64,000 bases of DNA from positions 1-64,000 of the forward strand of contig JAVEDE010000038.1 of the NCBI GenBank assembly GCA_030841105.1, in the 5' to 3' direction. The notes under the pieces were generated by a model. It was given only the letters and a program-made list of their open reading frames with translations. It had not been told where the DNA came from and searched no databases. Position numbers and translations under genes: made by a program. Below are positions 33,312-42,930 of the stretch, one piece after another; within the stretch, counting starts at the first letter, position 1; each line of letters opens with the position of its first letter. The stretch is from Pyrinomonadaceae bacterium. GTDB lineage: Bacteria; Acidobacteriota; Blastocatellia; Pyrinomonadales; Pyrinomonadaceae.

Positions 33312-35788
33312 AATTCTATCGCGTTCCAGATGAAGGGGAACGTGCCCCACGTCTGGGCGCGGTGTTGGGGGCGGAAAGCAAAGAGGACGACGCGGCCGCG
33401 GCCGAGCGGCACTTCGGCGAGCGCGATCTTGCCCGCGATCAAACGCTCGCCGAGCAGCCAGCCGGAGCGCAGCACGTCGCGCTCGGCGTAGCGCGCGACG
33501 ATGCGCACGTCGGACTTCGCGCCGTCCGTCAACTCGAAGGCGGAACTGTTGATGAAGTAAGCGTCAACGTCTTTAGAGAAGCCGCGCGCGAGCGGGTGCG
33601 CGGGGTCAACTTCGAGCCGCAGGATCGAGCCGGGGCCGTAGAACTCCGAAGTCTTCACCCCTTCGAGGACGTTGCGGAGCGGCAGTTTGAAACGCTTGAT
33701 GGCGAGTTCGGCGGCGGCGTCGAAGCAGACGAGCGTGCCGCCGTCTTCGACGAAGCGGCGCAGATTTTCGACGCCCGCCTCCGTGATGCCGCCCGTGTAT
33801 TCCGCCGGGGCGGTCTCCTTCGCGCGCCCTTCGACGATCTCGCGCAGGCGCATCGAGGGCAGCACGATCACGTCGTGCCGCGCGCGCAAGTTTCCGGCGC
33901 GCACGTCGCGGTCGAGCAAGGTCTGAAACGGGACGTTGAACGTGTCGAAGACGTAGCGCGTCCACCCCTCGTCCATCGAACCCGTCCAACTCTTGTAGAG
34001 CGCGAGGCGCACGGGGCGCGAGAGGGGATTCTTGATGGGCGATTTATTCTGTTGCTTAACCGGCAGGCCGAGATCGCGTCGCACCTCGTCCTCGCCGTGG
34101 AGCAGCGTGAGACGCTGCGCGCTCGCCGGTTCGACCAGCCGCTCGATGGCGGAAACTTCGACGCCCATCTGCATCGGCAGCGTCCATCCGGCCACGTCAT
34201 AGGGTCGCTCCGCCTCGCCCGTCGCGGTGCGCCGATCAGGATAAGTCTGCCGCTCGAAAAGCGAGAGCACGTTCTGGCGAGAGGGTTGCGCGAGAAAGAC
34301 TAGATAGTTGCCGGCGGGAATCTCGCGCCCGCGTTTGCCGTCGTCCGTCACCATGTTGCCGAAGGGAGAAAGCGCGTGAACCGCCGTGTCGAGCCGGTGA
34401 ACTTCGACGCCCTGTGCGACGAGCGTCCCGACGAGTTTCGCCACGGCCTCGTCTTTGCCCTGCCGTGCGGGGATCAAGTAGGCGGTGGCGTCGTCGGTGA
34501 TTGTGTCTGTCGCGCGGCGTCCGAGTTCGTAAAAGTTGCGGAGGTAACGCTCGCGGTACTTCGCCGCCATCGAGAGCACGGCGCGCGAGGCCGTCAACTC
34601 CATCCGCATCACGTCGGCCGCGCGCCACGTGCCGCCCGGCCAGGGGTCTGGGAAGTTGGTCGCGGATTGCAGCGCGCTCGGCATCCCGCGCGTCGAACTG
34701 CGCGTGAGTTGTTCGCGCGTCACTTCGACGGGCGTCATCAGGCGCGCGCTCGCGGCTTCGGTGAGGATGCCGACGGAGTTGTGATAGTAGGGCGCGGTGC
34801 GAAAGCCGCCGTGCCACCACGTGTCGTAGAGGGCGTTGGTGATGACGCCCTGTTGACCTTCCGCTTGCAGGTCTGCGGCGATCTTGTGGCCGATGAGGCC
34901 GACTTCGCGGAGCAGCAGCGGCGGGATGTGCGGGTTCGGCGGATCGTAGAAGGGCGGGACGAAGAAGCGCGACCCCGTCGAGCCTTGCTGGTGCACGTCG
35001 TAGACGATCTGCGGAAACCACTCGCGCCAGAAGAGACGCGTGAGCAGTTGCGTCTCGCGCAGGTTGAGCATGAACCAGTCGCGGTTGTTGTCGTGCCCGG
35101 CGTAGTGGTGATAAATCTCCGGCGGCTCTGTGCCTTCGTAGGGCGTGCCGAGAGTTTTGCGATACCAGTCGGCCACGATGTCCACGCCGTCGGGGTTGGC
35201 CGAAGGGACGAGCAGGAGGATCGTGTTCTGCAAAATCTCGCGCGTCTCCGCGTCTTCGGCTGCGGCCAATTCGTAGGCGAGTTGCATGGACATCTGCGAG
35301 GCGACGATCTCGGTCGAGTGGATCGAGCAGGAGATGACGACGACGGTCTTGCCTTCGCGGACGAGCGGCGCGGCCGGGTCGGCCGTCGCGTTTAGCCGCA
35401 TGAGACGCGGGTCTGCGAGGCGGCGTTGAATGTCTTGGTACTTCGCGAGATTGCGTATATTCTCAGGCGCGCTGACGAAGGCCACGACGAGCGGGCGGCC
35501 GAGCGTCGTCTGCCCCAGCGTGCGCATCTGGACGCGTTCGCTGGCCGCGTCGAGGCGCGCGAAGTAAGCAGTGATCTGTCGCCAGTCGGCCACCTTGCGG
35601 TCGTCTGCGGGTTTGAAGCCGAGGACGGAAGCGGGCGACGGAATCCCTGCGGTGGCGCGCGTCGCGTCGGGCGCGCGGCGGCGGGTTTGCGCGTGAAGGG
35701 ACGACGCGGAGAGGCCGCCGGAGAAGACGACGACCGAGAGCGCGGCGACGAAGGTAGAGAGTGCGAACCGGAGAACGGAGCGAGACAT
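33278..35788 (-). CDS. Secreted M14-family zinc carboxypeptidase-like protein
   Basis: 836 residues with a signal peptide (LSTFVAALSVVVFSGGLSAS). The zinc site of M14 peptidases is visible: CSIHSTEIVASQM (HxxE) and later YDVHQQGSTGSRF with a further His. NPDGVD and HNNRD segments are typical. The C-terminal ~400 residues lack a recognised catalytic role and may be a glutamine-amidotransferase-like or beta domain. The final residues EGGGMRDE are encoded by the heptamer element. The start ATG at 35788 overlaps, in opposite orientation, the longest plsC start. Confidence 0.88.
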   Translation of the reverse strand: MSRSVLRFALSTFVAALSVVVFSGGLSASSLHAQTRRRAPDATRATAGIPSPASVLGFKPADDRKVADWRQITAYFARLDAASERVQMRTLGQTTLGRPLVVAFVSAPENIRNLAKYQDIQRRLADPRLMRLNATADPAAPLVREGKTVVVISCSIHSTEIVASQMSMQLAYELAAAEDAETREILQNTILLLVPSANPDGVDIVADWYRKTLGTPYEGTEPPEIYHHYAGHDNNRDWFMLNLRETQLLTRLFWREWFPQIVYDVHQQGSTGSRFFVPPFYDPPNPHIPPLLLREVGLIGHKIAADLQAEGQQGVITNALYDTWWHGGFRTAPYYHNSVGILTEAASARLMTPVEVTREQLTRSSTRGMPSALQSATNFPDPWPGGTWRAADVMRMELTASRAVLSMAAKYRERYLRNFYELGRRATDTITDDATAYLIPARQGKDEAVAKLVGTLVAQGVEVHRLDTAVHALSPFGNMVTDDGKRGREIPAGNYLVFLAQPSRQNVLSLFERQTYPDRRTATGEAERPYDVAGWTLPMQMGVEVSAIERLVEPASAQRLTLLHGEDEVRRDLGLPVKQQNKSPIKNPLSRPVRLALYKSWTGSMDEGWTRYVFDTFNVPFQTLLDRDVRAGNLRARHDVIVLPSMRLREIVEGRAKETAPAEYTGGITEAGVENLRRFVEDGGTLVCFDAAAELAIKRFKLPLRNVLEGVKTSEFYGPGSILRLEVDPAHPLARGFSKDVDAYFINSSAFELTDGAKSDVRIVARYAERDVLRSGWLLGERLIAGKIALAEVPLGRGRVVLFAFRPQHRAQTWGTFPFIWNAIELRDEGGGMRDE

Positions 35789-36722
35789 GCCTGATTCTCT
35801 TTCACCAAAATTATTTGAGACGGAACGTGTCAGTGCGGGCGTGGAGTCTAGCACAGACGCGTCTGCGCCGCGCACCGTCGCTACCGTCGCCGCCGCGGAG
35901 GCTAAGGAGCGCGGCGTTGTTCGTCGCAGCCTCGAAGAGTCCGCGGCGGCGAATGCGGAGTCGAACGCCGCGACTAAAAACGCGCAGACGGCGAAGACGA
36001 ACGCCACGTTCCTGAGTCGCTTGCATCACTGGTGGGTGCTGTTCGTCGCGGGCGCGCTCCTGCTCATCTTCGGGCCGCCGGTGTTGCTCGTCGCGTGGGC
36101 GGTGGGCAGGCGCGAGTGGGTGTATCCGATTGCCCTGTGGGGCGCGCGCCAGTGGTTGCGCCTGAGCGGCATGCGCGTCAGCGTGCGCGGGCTGGAACAA
36201 CTCGACCCACGCGAGACTTACATCTTCACCGCCAACCACCGCTCCTATCTCGACACGGCGACGCTCTTCGCCTACCTCGGCCGGCGCGTCGGGCTGTTCG
36301 CGAAAAAGGAGTTGTTGAAAGTTCCCATCCTCGGCGTCGGCATGGGCTTCGTCAACATCATGGCGATTGACCGCTCGAACCGCGAGCGCGCGCTCGCCAC
36401 CGTGCGCGCCGCCACCGAACGCATCCGCTCCGGCGTCTCCTTCGGCGTCTTCGCGGAGGGCACGCGCGCACGCCCCGGCGAACTGCTGCCGTTCAAGAAA
36501 GGCGCTTTCTACATGGCGGTCGAGACGGGCGTGAGCGTCGTCCCGGTGGCGATCAAGAACACGGACGCGCTGATGGGCAAAGGCGAGGGCACGGCGCGCC
36601 CCGGCCTGATCGAGATGGTCATCCTCCCGCCAATCGAAACGAAGGGACTCTCGACGGACGAAGACGTCCGGCGACTCTCAACCGACGTGCGCGCGCGCGT
36701 GGCGGAAGAGTTGGCACGGTAG
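35787..36722 (+). CDS. plsC: 1-acyl-sn-glycerol-3-phosphate acyltransferase (PlsC family)
   Basis: Adds the second acyl chain to lysophosphatidic acid in phospholipid synthesis. Motifs: NHRSYLD (H151-D156, HX4D), a KKELLKVPILG block, FAEGTRARPGELLPFKKGAF (EGTR at 224) and VVPVAIKN. A hydrophobic segment (WVLFVAGALLLIFGPPVLLVAW) precedes the catalytic part. The 311-residue form has ~75 extra Ala/Glu/Thr-rich N-terminal residues, and its ATG overlaps the divergent M14 start, so the real start may be downstream (GTG at 35841). Core call certain, start uncertain. Confidence 0.88.
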   Translation: MPDSLSPKLFETERVSAGVESSTDASAPRTVATVAAAEAKERGVVRRSLEESAAANAESNAATKNAQTAKTNATFLSRLHHWWVLFVAGALLLIFGPPVLLVAWAVGRREWVYPIALWGARQWLRLSGMRVSVRGLEQLDPRETYIFTANHRSYLDTATLFAYLGRRVGLFAKKELLKVPILGVGMGFVNIMAIDRSNRERALATVRAATERIRSGVSFGVFAEGTRARPGELLPFKKGAFYMAVETGVSVVPVAIKNTDALMGKGEGTARPGLIEMVILPPIETKGLSTDEDVRRLSTDVRARVAEELAR

Positions 36723-36773
36723 CGAGCAAGGCGCGAGAAGGATTCAGCGCGCGAAGGAGTGAACGCAAACAAG

Positions 36774-36812
36774 GAGGCCGCCGTTGAAGCGACATGCTTC
36801 AACGGCGGCCTC
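36774..36812. terminator. Bidirectional terminator after plsC
   Basis: A perfect 17-bp stem (GAGGCCGCCGTTGAAGC at 36774-36790 with 36796-36812), loop of 5, with T-rich flanks on both sides. Lies between convergent genes. Confidence 0.85.
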
Positions 36813-36839
36813 TGTCTTGTGATCTATGCCTGACGCCGC

Positions 36840-37703
36840 TTAAGGCTTCTTCGGCGTGGGCGTCGGCGTGGCGTCGGGGATGATGTCCTGACCTTCATCA
36901 ATAACTTTCACACGGGCGCGCGGCCGCTCGAATTCGTTGAAGGTGATCCGCATGCGGATGTGGACGACCTCGCCGTTGTCGAAGATCAGTTCCTCGTCGG
37001 CGAAGGTGTAAGTGGGAAACCAGAACTTGCCGTCAATCTGCTCGCGGTAGGTCTCGAAGGTCGGGTAGCGCGACCCCTTCTTTTCGGGCACGCCCTTGCC
37101 GCGCACTTTCACGATCTGGAAATCCTGATCGTCAACCCAGATGCGCCCCTTGAAGAAACGCTCCTTTGTCTTCTTGGGGTCGGGCATGACCTTCGGCTCG
37201 ACGTCAAAGACGTACAAATTCAACTCGTCAATCTTCTCTTTGCCCGCGTACTTGATGTTGTAGAGATTTATGTTCGCCGGTTCGAGCGCGAACGTTTGCG
37301 CGCCGCTGAAATCTTCGAGGTCTTCGGCCGTCAGTTCGATGCCGGTGAGGGTCGAGAGCGGGAAGTGCAGAATCTTTTCGTAGCGCTTGCCGCTGTCGTC
37401 GAAGACAAAGCGCGACACGCGTTTGTACTCGCCCGTGATCTGCTTGCCCATCCCGATGACCTGCACGACCACATCGCGCTTGAAACTGAACTGGTTGAGC
37501 GCGGTGCGGAAGACCGCCTCTTTGGTCGTGAACTCGCGGATGACGCGTTCGACGTCAACGCCCGCAGGCGAGGTCGCCACGGTCGGCGCGTTCGTCGAGG
37601 CCGTCGAAACCTGTTGCGCACGCGCGGGCAGTGCCGTCGTCAAAGCGGCGATTGCCAACGCGAGAGTCGCCGACACGGGGAACAAGAAACGAGAGCTTTT
37701 CAT
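36840..37703 (-). CDS. Exported lipoprotein-sorting-like hypothetical protein
   Basis: 287 residues with signal peptide (LALAIAALTTALPARAQ). The body (FKRDVVVQVIGMGKQITGEY, KGRIWVDDQDFQIVKVRGKG, FWFPTYTFADEELIFDNGEV) has the strand pattern of LolA/LolB-like proteins of unknown substrate. It ends in a Thr/Pro-rich tail (PDATPTPTPKKP). No operon partner is evident: the terminator lies downstream and a heptamer element upstream. Confidence 0.75.
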   Translation of the reverse strand: MKSSRFLFPVSATLALAIAALTTALPARAQQVSTASTNAPTVATSPAGVDVERVIREFTTKEAVFRTALNQFSFKRDVVVQVIGMGKQITGEYKRVSRFVFDDSGKRYEKILHFPLSTLTGIELTAEDLEDFSGAQTFALEPANINLYNIKYAGKEKIDELNLYVFDVEPKVMPDPKKTKERFFKGRIWVDDQDFQIVKVRGKGVPEKKGSRYPTFETYREQIDGKFWFPTYTFADEELIFDNGEVVHIRMRITFNEFERPRARVKVIDEGQDIIPDATPTPTPKKP

Positions 37704-37826
37704 AAATTTTCTCTATAAATTTTCCGGGGAAACTGCGCCAGATTGCCGCCGCCCGTGCCCGCCTAACAGAGCCGAGCGACCCTTGTTGGAAACTTTTTGA
37801 TGCGCCCGGCGCGGCGCGTGTTGCCA

Positions 37827-37907
37827 GCGGAAAGCGAGCAGTGAGCGGTAAGCAGTGAGCAGTTAAAGTCTTTTCTCTACCGCTTACCGCTTACTGCTCA
37901 TCGCCTA
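37827..37907. repeat. Heptamer palindromic element 6 (end of mqnD-like gene)
   Basis: Left arm: GCGAGCA, GTGAGCG, GTAAGCA, GTGAGCA, then GTTAAAG. Right arm: the approximate inverse complement, ending at the TAG stop of the mqnD-like gene. The core AGTTAAAG corresponds to AGTTAAAA of other elements. Confidence 0.75.
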
Positions 37908-38741
37908 TTGCACGAACTCGACTTTGACGCGGTGGGGGATGACGCCGCGCTCCGCGCCCTCGTCGAGGAGGCGTTGGACGGCCGTGCGCCCGCGGTCGGT
38001 GTAGTCGAGCGTCAGTTCGTTGACCCACATGCCGACGAAGCGGTCGGCCAGTTCCGGCTCCATGTCGCGCGCGAACTGCATCGCGTATTCGAGCGCGTCG
38101 GCGCGATTGTCGAGCGAGTAGCGGATGCTGTCGTGGAGACACTTCGAGACCTGGGAGATCACTTCCGCGCCGAGGTCGCGGCGGATGACATTGCCGCCCA
38201 TCGGCAGCGGCAGCCCCGTGCGCTCGTGCCACCACTCGCCGAGGTCTAAAACTTTGTGCAGGCCGAGCGACTGGTAGAAAAGCTGTCCCTCGTGGATGAG
38301 CAGCCCCGCGTCGGCGCGCCCCTCCTGCACCGCCTCGATGATCTGATCGAAGGGCACGATCTCGTACTTGAACTCAGGCGTGTGAATGCTCAGGGCGAGG
38401 AACGCGCTCGTCAGTTTACCGGGCACGGCGACTTTCAGGCGCGAGAGTTCTTCGGGTTTGAACTTCTCGCGCGAGACGACGATGGGGCCGTAGTTGTCGC
38501 CGATGCTCGCGCCGTGCGGCAGGAGCGCGTACTTGTCGGAGATGTAAGCGTAGGCGTGAAAGCTGATGGCCGTCACGTCGTAGACGCCGCGCATGGCCTT
38601 CTCGTTCAAGGTCTGGATGTCTTCGAGGACGTGCGTGAAGCGTAAGCTCCCGGTGTCGAGTTTGTTGGTGGCGAGGCCGTAGAACATGAAGGCGTCGTCG
38701 GAGTCGGGCGAGTGCGCGACGGTGATCGTTTGTGTCGTCAT
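37905..38741 (-). CDS. MqnA/MqnD-family menaquinone biosynthesis protein (MqnD-like)
   Basis: 278 residues of the periplasmic-binding-protein-like MqnA/MqnD fold. The start [20 protein letters not shown] is closest to MqnD, which converts cyclic dehypoxanthinylfutalosine to 1,4-dihydroxy-6-naphthoate. Other conserved parts: [30 protein letters not shown] and [16 protein letters not shown]. The usual SPCPND motif is replaced by SPDSDD, so a distinct subfamily is possible. It is the last gene of an operon with mqnE, UbiA- and UbiX-type genes, which supports the menaquinone role. Confidence 0.8.
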   Translation of the reverse strand: MTTQTITVAHSPDSDDAFMFYGLATNKLDTGSLRFTHVLEDIQTLNEKAMRGVYDVTAISFHAYAYISDKYALLPHGASIGDNYGPIVVSREKFKPEELSRLKVAVPGKLTSAFLALSIHTPEFKYEIVPFDQIIEAVQEGRADAGLLIHEGQLFYQSLGLHKVLDLGEWWHERTGLPLPMGGNVIRRDLGAEVISQVSKCLHDSIRYSLDNRADALEYAMQFARDMEPELADRFVGMWVNELTLDYTDRGRTAVQRLLDEGAERGVIPHRVKVEFVQ

Positions 38742-38752
38742 AAGTGTTTATA

Positions 38753-39376
38753 TTATTGCTGCGATGGCGAACTTTCCGTATCGGGGAATCTTTCCTCCGC
38801 CTGACGGAGCAGGCGGAAGCGGTTTTGGTCGAACAGGTAATAGTAGGCGGTGTAGCCACCTTGGCCGTCGTAATGATTGCGCGTGAGCACGAGCAGCTTG
38901 CTATCGGGGCGGAAGTTGCGATGCCGCGCGGCGAAGGCGGTTTTGTCCTCGCCCTCCTCAGGCGAATCGGGAATGTCCGTGTATTCGAGCGGCGGCCAGT
39001 AGACTCTGCCCGTCCGTGCGTCAACCACAGCGACTTGCGCGCAGCCCGTGCCGCAACCCCAGAAGACGACCGTGTAGTGCCCGGCGAAGTTCACGCCCGC
39101 TCGCGAATCTTCACGCAGACGGCTGCGAAACATACGCGCCCGCTTCGAGTCCAAAATGACGGGGGCGATGCGGCCACGATAGATTTCCTTCACCGGGTAG
39201 TCGCTGAAACGCGGCGACTCTCGCTTCGTCGCCGACTGCGCCGCGCCCCGCTGTGCGCGTGGACGCGTTTGCGTATGAGCGTCGGCCACGAGCGCGATTA
39301 ACAGGAACACTATCAGCGCGCCGCCTCTCGAAGCGCGCACGGGTAACTCGAATCTTCTCGTCAGTCTTCTCGCCAT
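38753..39376 (-). CDS. Exported/anchored hypothetical protein in the menaquinone operon
   Basis: 207 residues from the ATG at 39376: an N-terminal hydrophobic segment (GGALIVFLLIALVADAHT), then a compact domain with FAGHYTVVFWGCGTGCAQVA and VVDARTGRVYWPPLEYTDIP. The Cys pair in WGCGTGC could form a disulphide. No family recognised. The mqnD-like gene follows after 11 bases. A longer frame upstream overlaps the methyltransferase and was rejected. Confidence 0.72.
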   Translation of the reverse strand: MARRLTRRFELPVRASRGGALIVFLLIALVADAHTQTRPRAQRGAAQSATKRESPRFSDYPVKEIYRGRIAPVILDSKRARMFRSRLREDSRAGVNFAGHYTVVFWGCGTGCAQVAVVDARTGRVYWPPLEYTDIPDSPEEGEDKTAFAARHRNFRPDSKLLVLTRNHYDGQGGYTAYYYLFDQNRFRLLRQAEERFPDTESSPSQQ

Positions 39377-39434
39377 CTGAAAAAAGTTGTCCTCACGAAG
39401 TCGCACCGGGTTGACCGGCGGCGCACGGCGCGCC

Positions 39435-40220
39435 TTAAACGAGTCGGCCGTAATAGAGCACGGTCTCGTATTCGATGCACACCTGGCCGTCGCGCTGGTG
39501 CGCGTCGAAGGCGCGTCGGAGCGCGTCGAACAACGGCTCGTGATTCGGATGCCCCGCGAGCGGCACGTAGGAGGCCGACAGCCAGCGGCCGCGCAAGGCT
39601 TCGTAATCAAGCACCTGCTCGTGCGCGAAACTCCACTCGCCGTAGCCGCGCGGGAAAAACTCTTGCATCAACTCGCGGCCGGGGTTGTCGGCGGCGACGC
39701 GCTCGTAGTCCGTGCCGTAGGCGCGAAGTATGCGTTCGAGTTCGCAGAGGAACGGCGTCGTATCAACCCGGCGCATGTTCCACAGCAACAACACCCACCC
39801 GCCCGGCTTCAGGATGCGCGCGAACTCTTCCCGCGCGCGTGCCGCGTCGAACCAGTGGAACGCCTGCGCCGCCGTCACGAGATCAACGCACGCGTCGTCG
39901 AGCGTCGTCGCCTCGGCCGCGCCGTTCACGCTCTCGAAGCCGGGAAACTCGCTGAGGGAGCGTTCGGCTGCGGCGCGCATCGCGTCGTTCGGCTCGACGG
40001 CGTAGACCGTGCGACAGCCGCCCCGTAACAACATCTCCGTCCAGATGCCCGTCCCCGCCCCGACATCGGCGACGACCGACGACGCGCCGAAATTCAACTC
40101 CGCGCGCATGAACTCCACCGCCGCCGACGGATACTTCGGCCGGTACGCCGCGTAGTTCGCCACGCGGTCTGTGAACCGCTTCGTCGGCTCGATGTCAGTT
40201 GCCACTTTCATCCTCGACAC
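39435..40220 (-). CDS. Class I SAM-dependent methyltransferase
   Basis: 261 residues: RVANYAAYRPKYP lead-in, motif I VVADVGAGTGIWTEMLL, EPNDAMRAAAE, AAQAFHWFDAARAREEFARI and GGWVLLLWN. It resembles the trans-aconitate/Methyltransf_11 group rather than UbiE/MenG. Its place between mqnE and the mqnD-like gene suggests but does not show a role in quinone methylation. A GTG at 40220 and an ATG at 40211 are both possible starts. mqnE ends nine bases upstream. Confidence 0.85.
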   Translation of the reverse strand: MSRMKVATDIEPTKRFTDRVANYAAYRPKYPSAAVEFMRAELNFGASSVVADVGAGTGIWTEMLLRGGCRTVYAVEPNDAMRAAAERSLSEFPGFESVNGAAEATTLDDACVDLVTAAQAFHWFDAARAREEFARILKPGGWVLLLWNMRRVDTTPFLCELERILRAYGTDYERVAADNPGRELMQEFFPRGYGEWSFAHEQVLDYEALRGRWLSASYVPLAGHPNHEPLFDALRRAFDAHQRDGQVCIEYETVLYYGRLV

Positions 40221-40229
40221 GCTTGCGTC

Positions 40230-41345
40230 TTACGCCGCCGTCATCTCCGCAATCGGGTTGTAGAGCGTGTCGCGTTCGACGGCGTCGAAACCGGCGTCGG
40301 CGATGAGCGCGGCGATCTCACCCTTGTTCATCCGCACCTCGTTGTTCGACTCGACCGAGTAGCTCTCGGTCAGTTCGCCGCCTTCGGTGATCGTGCCGTC
40401 GAGATCGTTCGCGCCGTAGTGCAAGGCGACCTGCGCGAGTCGCTTGCCGAGCATCACCCAGTAGGCTTTGATGTGCGCGAAGTTGTCGAGCATGAGACGC
40501 GAGACGGCGATGGTCTTCAACGAATCAACGCCCGACGGCCCCGGACACTCGGAGAGTTTCGTGCCTTCGGGATAGAAGGCGAGCGGGATGAAACACTGGA
40601 AGCCGCCCGACGCGTCCTGCTGTTCGCGCAGGCGGATGAAGTGATCCACGCGGTCTGCGACGGATTCGATGTGGCCGTAGAGCATCGTCGCGTTGGTCTT
40701 GAGTCCGGCGGCGTGGACTTTACCGGCGAGCGCGAGCCAGCGCGCGGCGTCCGTCTTGTGTGCGCAGATGCGCGAGCGCGTCGGCTCGCGGAAAATCTCC
40801 GCGCCGCCGCCGGGGCACGAATCCATCCCCGCCTCTTTCAACTGCCCGATCACGTCCTCGTCGCTCATCTTGTAGAAGCCCGCCATGTGATCGAGTTCGA
40901 CCATCGTGAAGGCTTTCAGGTGCAGGCGCGGGTACGCGCGTTTCAGACTCGCGAGCAAGTCCGTGTAGTACTTGAACGGCAACTTCGTGTTCAGCCCGCC
41001 GACGATGTGCAACTCCGTCGCGCCCTCGGCCACCGCCTTGCCCGCGACTCCGACGGCCTCCTCGACGTTGTGCGTGTAGGCGTCGGGCATGCGCGGCGTG
41101 CGGTAGAAGCCGCAGAACTTGCAATCGGCGTAGCAGACGTTCGTGTAGTTGAAATGACGGTTAACGTTGAAGTACGTGCGCCGCCCGTGCAGGCGACGGC
41201 GCACCGAGTCGGCCAGCTTCGCGAGCGCGGCCAGATCGTCCGTCGCGTACAGGGTCAGGCCGTCTTCAAAAGAGAGGCGTGCGCCCGCTTCAACCTGCGC
41301 GGCGATGCGGTTCAGTTTCGTGTCGTGTGAAAAATCCATGTTCAT
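40230..41345 (-). CDS. mqnE: Aminofutalosine synthase (radical SAM)
   Basis: MqnE makes aminofutalosine in the futalosine route to menaquinone. 371 residues. Radical SAM cysteines C71, C75, C78 are in [17 protein letters not shown], preceded by [11 protein letters not shown]. Other signatures are [44 protein letters not shown] and [13 protein letters not shown]. MqnC, which is similar, is less likely given the KAFTMVEL and DLDGT segments. A Met at 41339 is an alternative start. Confidence 0.9.
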   Translation of the reverse strand: MNMDFSHDTKLNRIAAQVEAGARLSFEDGLTLYATDDLAALAKLADSVRRRLHGRRTYFNVNRHFNYTNVCYADCKFCGFYRTPRMPDAYTHNVEEAVGVAGKAVAEGATELHIVGGLNTKLPFKYYTDLLASLKRAYPRLHLKAFTMVELDHMAGFYKMSDEDVIGQLKEAGMDSCPGGGAEIFREPTRSRICAHKTDAARWLALAGKVHAAGLKTNATMLYGHIESVADRVDHFIRLREQQDASGGFQCFIPLAFYPEGTKLSECPGPSGVDSLKTIAVSRLMLDNFAHIKAYWVMLGKRLAQVALHYGANDLDGTITEGGELTESYSVESNNEVRMNKGEIAALIADAGFDAVERDTLYNPIAEMTAA

Positions 41346-41358
41346 TATTCCGACTTAA

Positions 41359-41970
41359 CTAGTCCCAGATTTCCTGCAACTCTAACTCCAGCCCGCGTAG
41401 CAAAGGCTCGCCGGAGACGACGCGCGGGTCGTCCAACTCCTCGACGGCCGCGCCGGGGCGATAGACGTAGACACGCCGCTCCTGCGGGTCAATGAGCCAG
41501 CCGAGTTGCGCGCCGTTAGCCATGTACTCGGCCATCTTCTGCCGGAGATTTTTGAGCGTGTCCGTGCGCGAGCGCAACTCCACCACGAAGTCGGGGCAGA
41601 GCAGCGGAAACTGCTCCTGCTCCTCTTCCGTCAATGCGTGCCAACGTTCGTTGCTCACCCACGCGAAATCGGGCGAGCGTTTCGCGCCGTTCGGTAGCGT
41701 AAAGAGCGTAGATGAATCAAAGGCTGTGCCTCCCGTATTTTCTATAGTCCACGTTGTGAGACGCGCGCCGAGGACGGCATTCCGTGAGCCGCTTTTTCCG
41801 TCGGTCGGGGGCATGATGATGAGGTCTCCTTCGCTGGTGAGTTCGAGGCTCAGTTCAGGGTTGAGCCGGCAGAAGGCGTAGAACTCTTGCTCGCTCATTT
41901 TCTTCAGGAGAGGGCTGAAGTGAATCACGAGCGGCTCGCGTTCGGCGGTGGATGAAGTTATGGTGCTCAT
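41359..41970 (-). CDS. Uma2-family endonuclease-like protein (DUF820)
   Basis: 203 residues of the PD-(D/E)XK-like Uma2 family, common in cyanobacteria and Acidobacteria but of uncertain function. Visible: MSEQEFYAFCRLNPELSLEL, then RSPDFAWVSNERW, a catalytic-looking PDFVVELRSRTDTLKNLRQK (D, E, then K) and YMANGAQLGWLIDPQERRVY. It interrupts the quinone operon between the UbiA-type gene and mqnE, with short spacers (42 and 13 bases), so it is co-transcribed but probably unrelated. Confidence 0.88.
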   Translation of the reverse strand: MSTITSSTAEREPLVIHFSPLLKKMSEQEFYAFCRLNPELSLELTSEGDLIIMPPTDGKSGSRNAVLGARLTTWTIENTGGTAFDSSTLFTLPNGAKRSPDFAWVSNERWHALTEEEQEQFPLLCPDFVVELRSRTDTLKNLRQKMAEYMANGAQLGWLIDPQERRVYVYRPGAAVEELDDPRVVSGEPLLRGLELELQEIWD

Positions 41971-42012
41971 AAATTTTATCTTAAGACTGAACGCGAAACT
42001 GTCGCCGCAACC

Positions 42013-42909
42013 TCACAGCTTGGCGAAGAAGACCGCGCCGCCGAAGGTGATGAACAGGATCACGCTGACGAAGGCGTTCGTCGTGAAGAAGGCAGCGTTC
42101 AGGCGGCTGAGATCGTCGGCGCGCACGAGCGAGTGTTGATAGACGAGCAGCGCGCCGGTTAAGACGACGCCCGCGAGCGCAACGAGCGAGCCGGGCGTCG
42201 CCGTCAGGTAAAGTGCGACGAGCGCGGCGAAAGCAGCGGCGTGAAGTAAACGCGAAATCCAGAGAGCGCGTTTGATGCCGACGCGTGCAGGGATCGAGCG
42301 CAGTCCGGCGCGGCGGTCGAAGTCGTAATCCTGACAGGCGTAGAGCACGTCGAACCCGGCCGTCCAGAGCAGGACGACGAGCGAGAGCAGCAGCGGCACG
42401 GGGCTGTCAACCCGGCCGCGCACGGCGATCCACGCGCCCGTCGGCGCGATTGCCAGACACCAGCCGAGCGCGAGGTGCGAGAGCGACGTGAAACGCTTCG
42501 TGTACGAGTAGAGCAGCACGCTCAAGAGCGCGACGGGCGCGAGCAGGAGCGTGAGGCGATTCAATATCGCCGCCGCGACGAAAAAAAGCGCGGCCGACGC
42601 GAGCGTGAACGCCCACGCGAACCGCAGCGAGAGCAGCCCGGCCGGGATGGCGCGCCCGGCGGTGCGCGGGTTGGCCGCGTCGTACTTGTGATCGGCGATG
42701 CGGTTGAAGGCCATCGCGGCGGAGCGCGCGCCCACCATCGCCAGCGTGATCCAGAGCAACTGCCACGCCGAAGGCACGCCCCGCGCCGCGAGCACCGCGC
42801 CGAGCAGGGCGAAGGGTAGCGCGAAAAGCGTGTGCTCGATCTTGATCATTTCGAGCGTCGTGCGGATGCTCTGCGCCGTCGTCGTGTTGTTGGTTACGTT
42901 GGAAGTCAT
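42013..42909 (-). CDS. UbiA-family prenyltransferase (MqnP-like)
   Basis: 298 residues with about eight membrane helices and the two Asp motifs of UbiA prenyltransferases: [20 protein letters not shown] and [19 protein letters not shown]. In futalosine-pathway organisms this family attaches the isoprenoid chain to 1,4-dihydroxy-6-naphthoate. It lies 21 bases after the UbiX-type gene, in the operon with mqnE. ATG 42909 is preferred to the TTG just before it. Confidence 0.9.
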   Translation of the reverse strand: MTSNVTNNTTTAQSIRTTLEMIKIEHTLFALPFALLGAVLAARGVPSAWQLLWITLAMVGARSAAMAFNRIADHKYDAANPRTAGRAIPAGLLSLRFAWAFTLASAALFFVAAAILNRLTLLLAPVALLSVLLYSYTKRFTSLSHLALGWCLAIAPTGAWIAVRGRVDSPVPLLLSLVVLLWTAGFDVLYACQDYDFDRRAGLRSIPARVGIKRALWISRLLHAAAFAALVALYLTATPGSLVALAGVVLTGALLVYQHSLVRADDLSRLNAAFFTTNAFVSVILFITFGGAVFFAKL

Positions 42910-42930
42910 CAAGCAGTTCGTATCAGTCGT

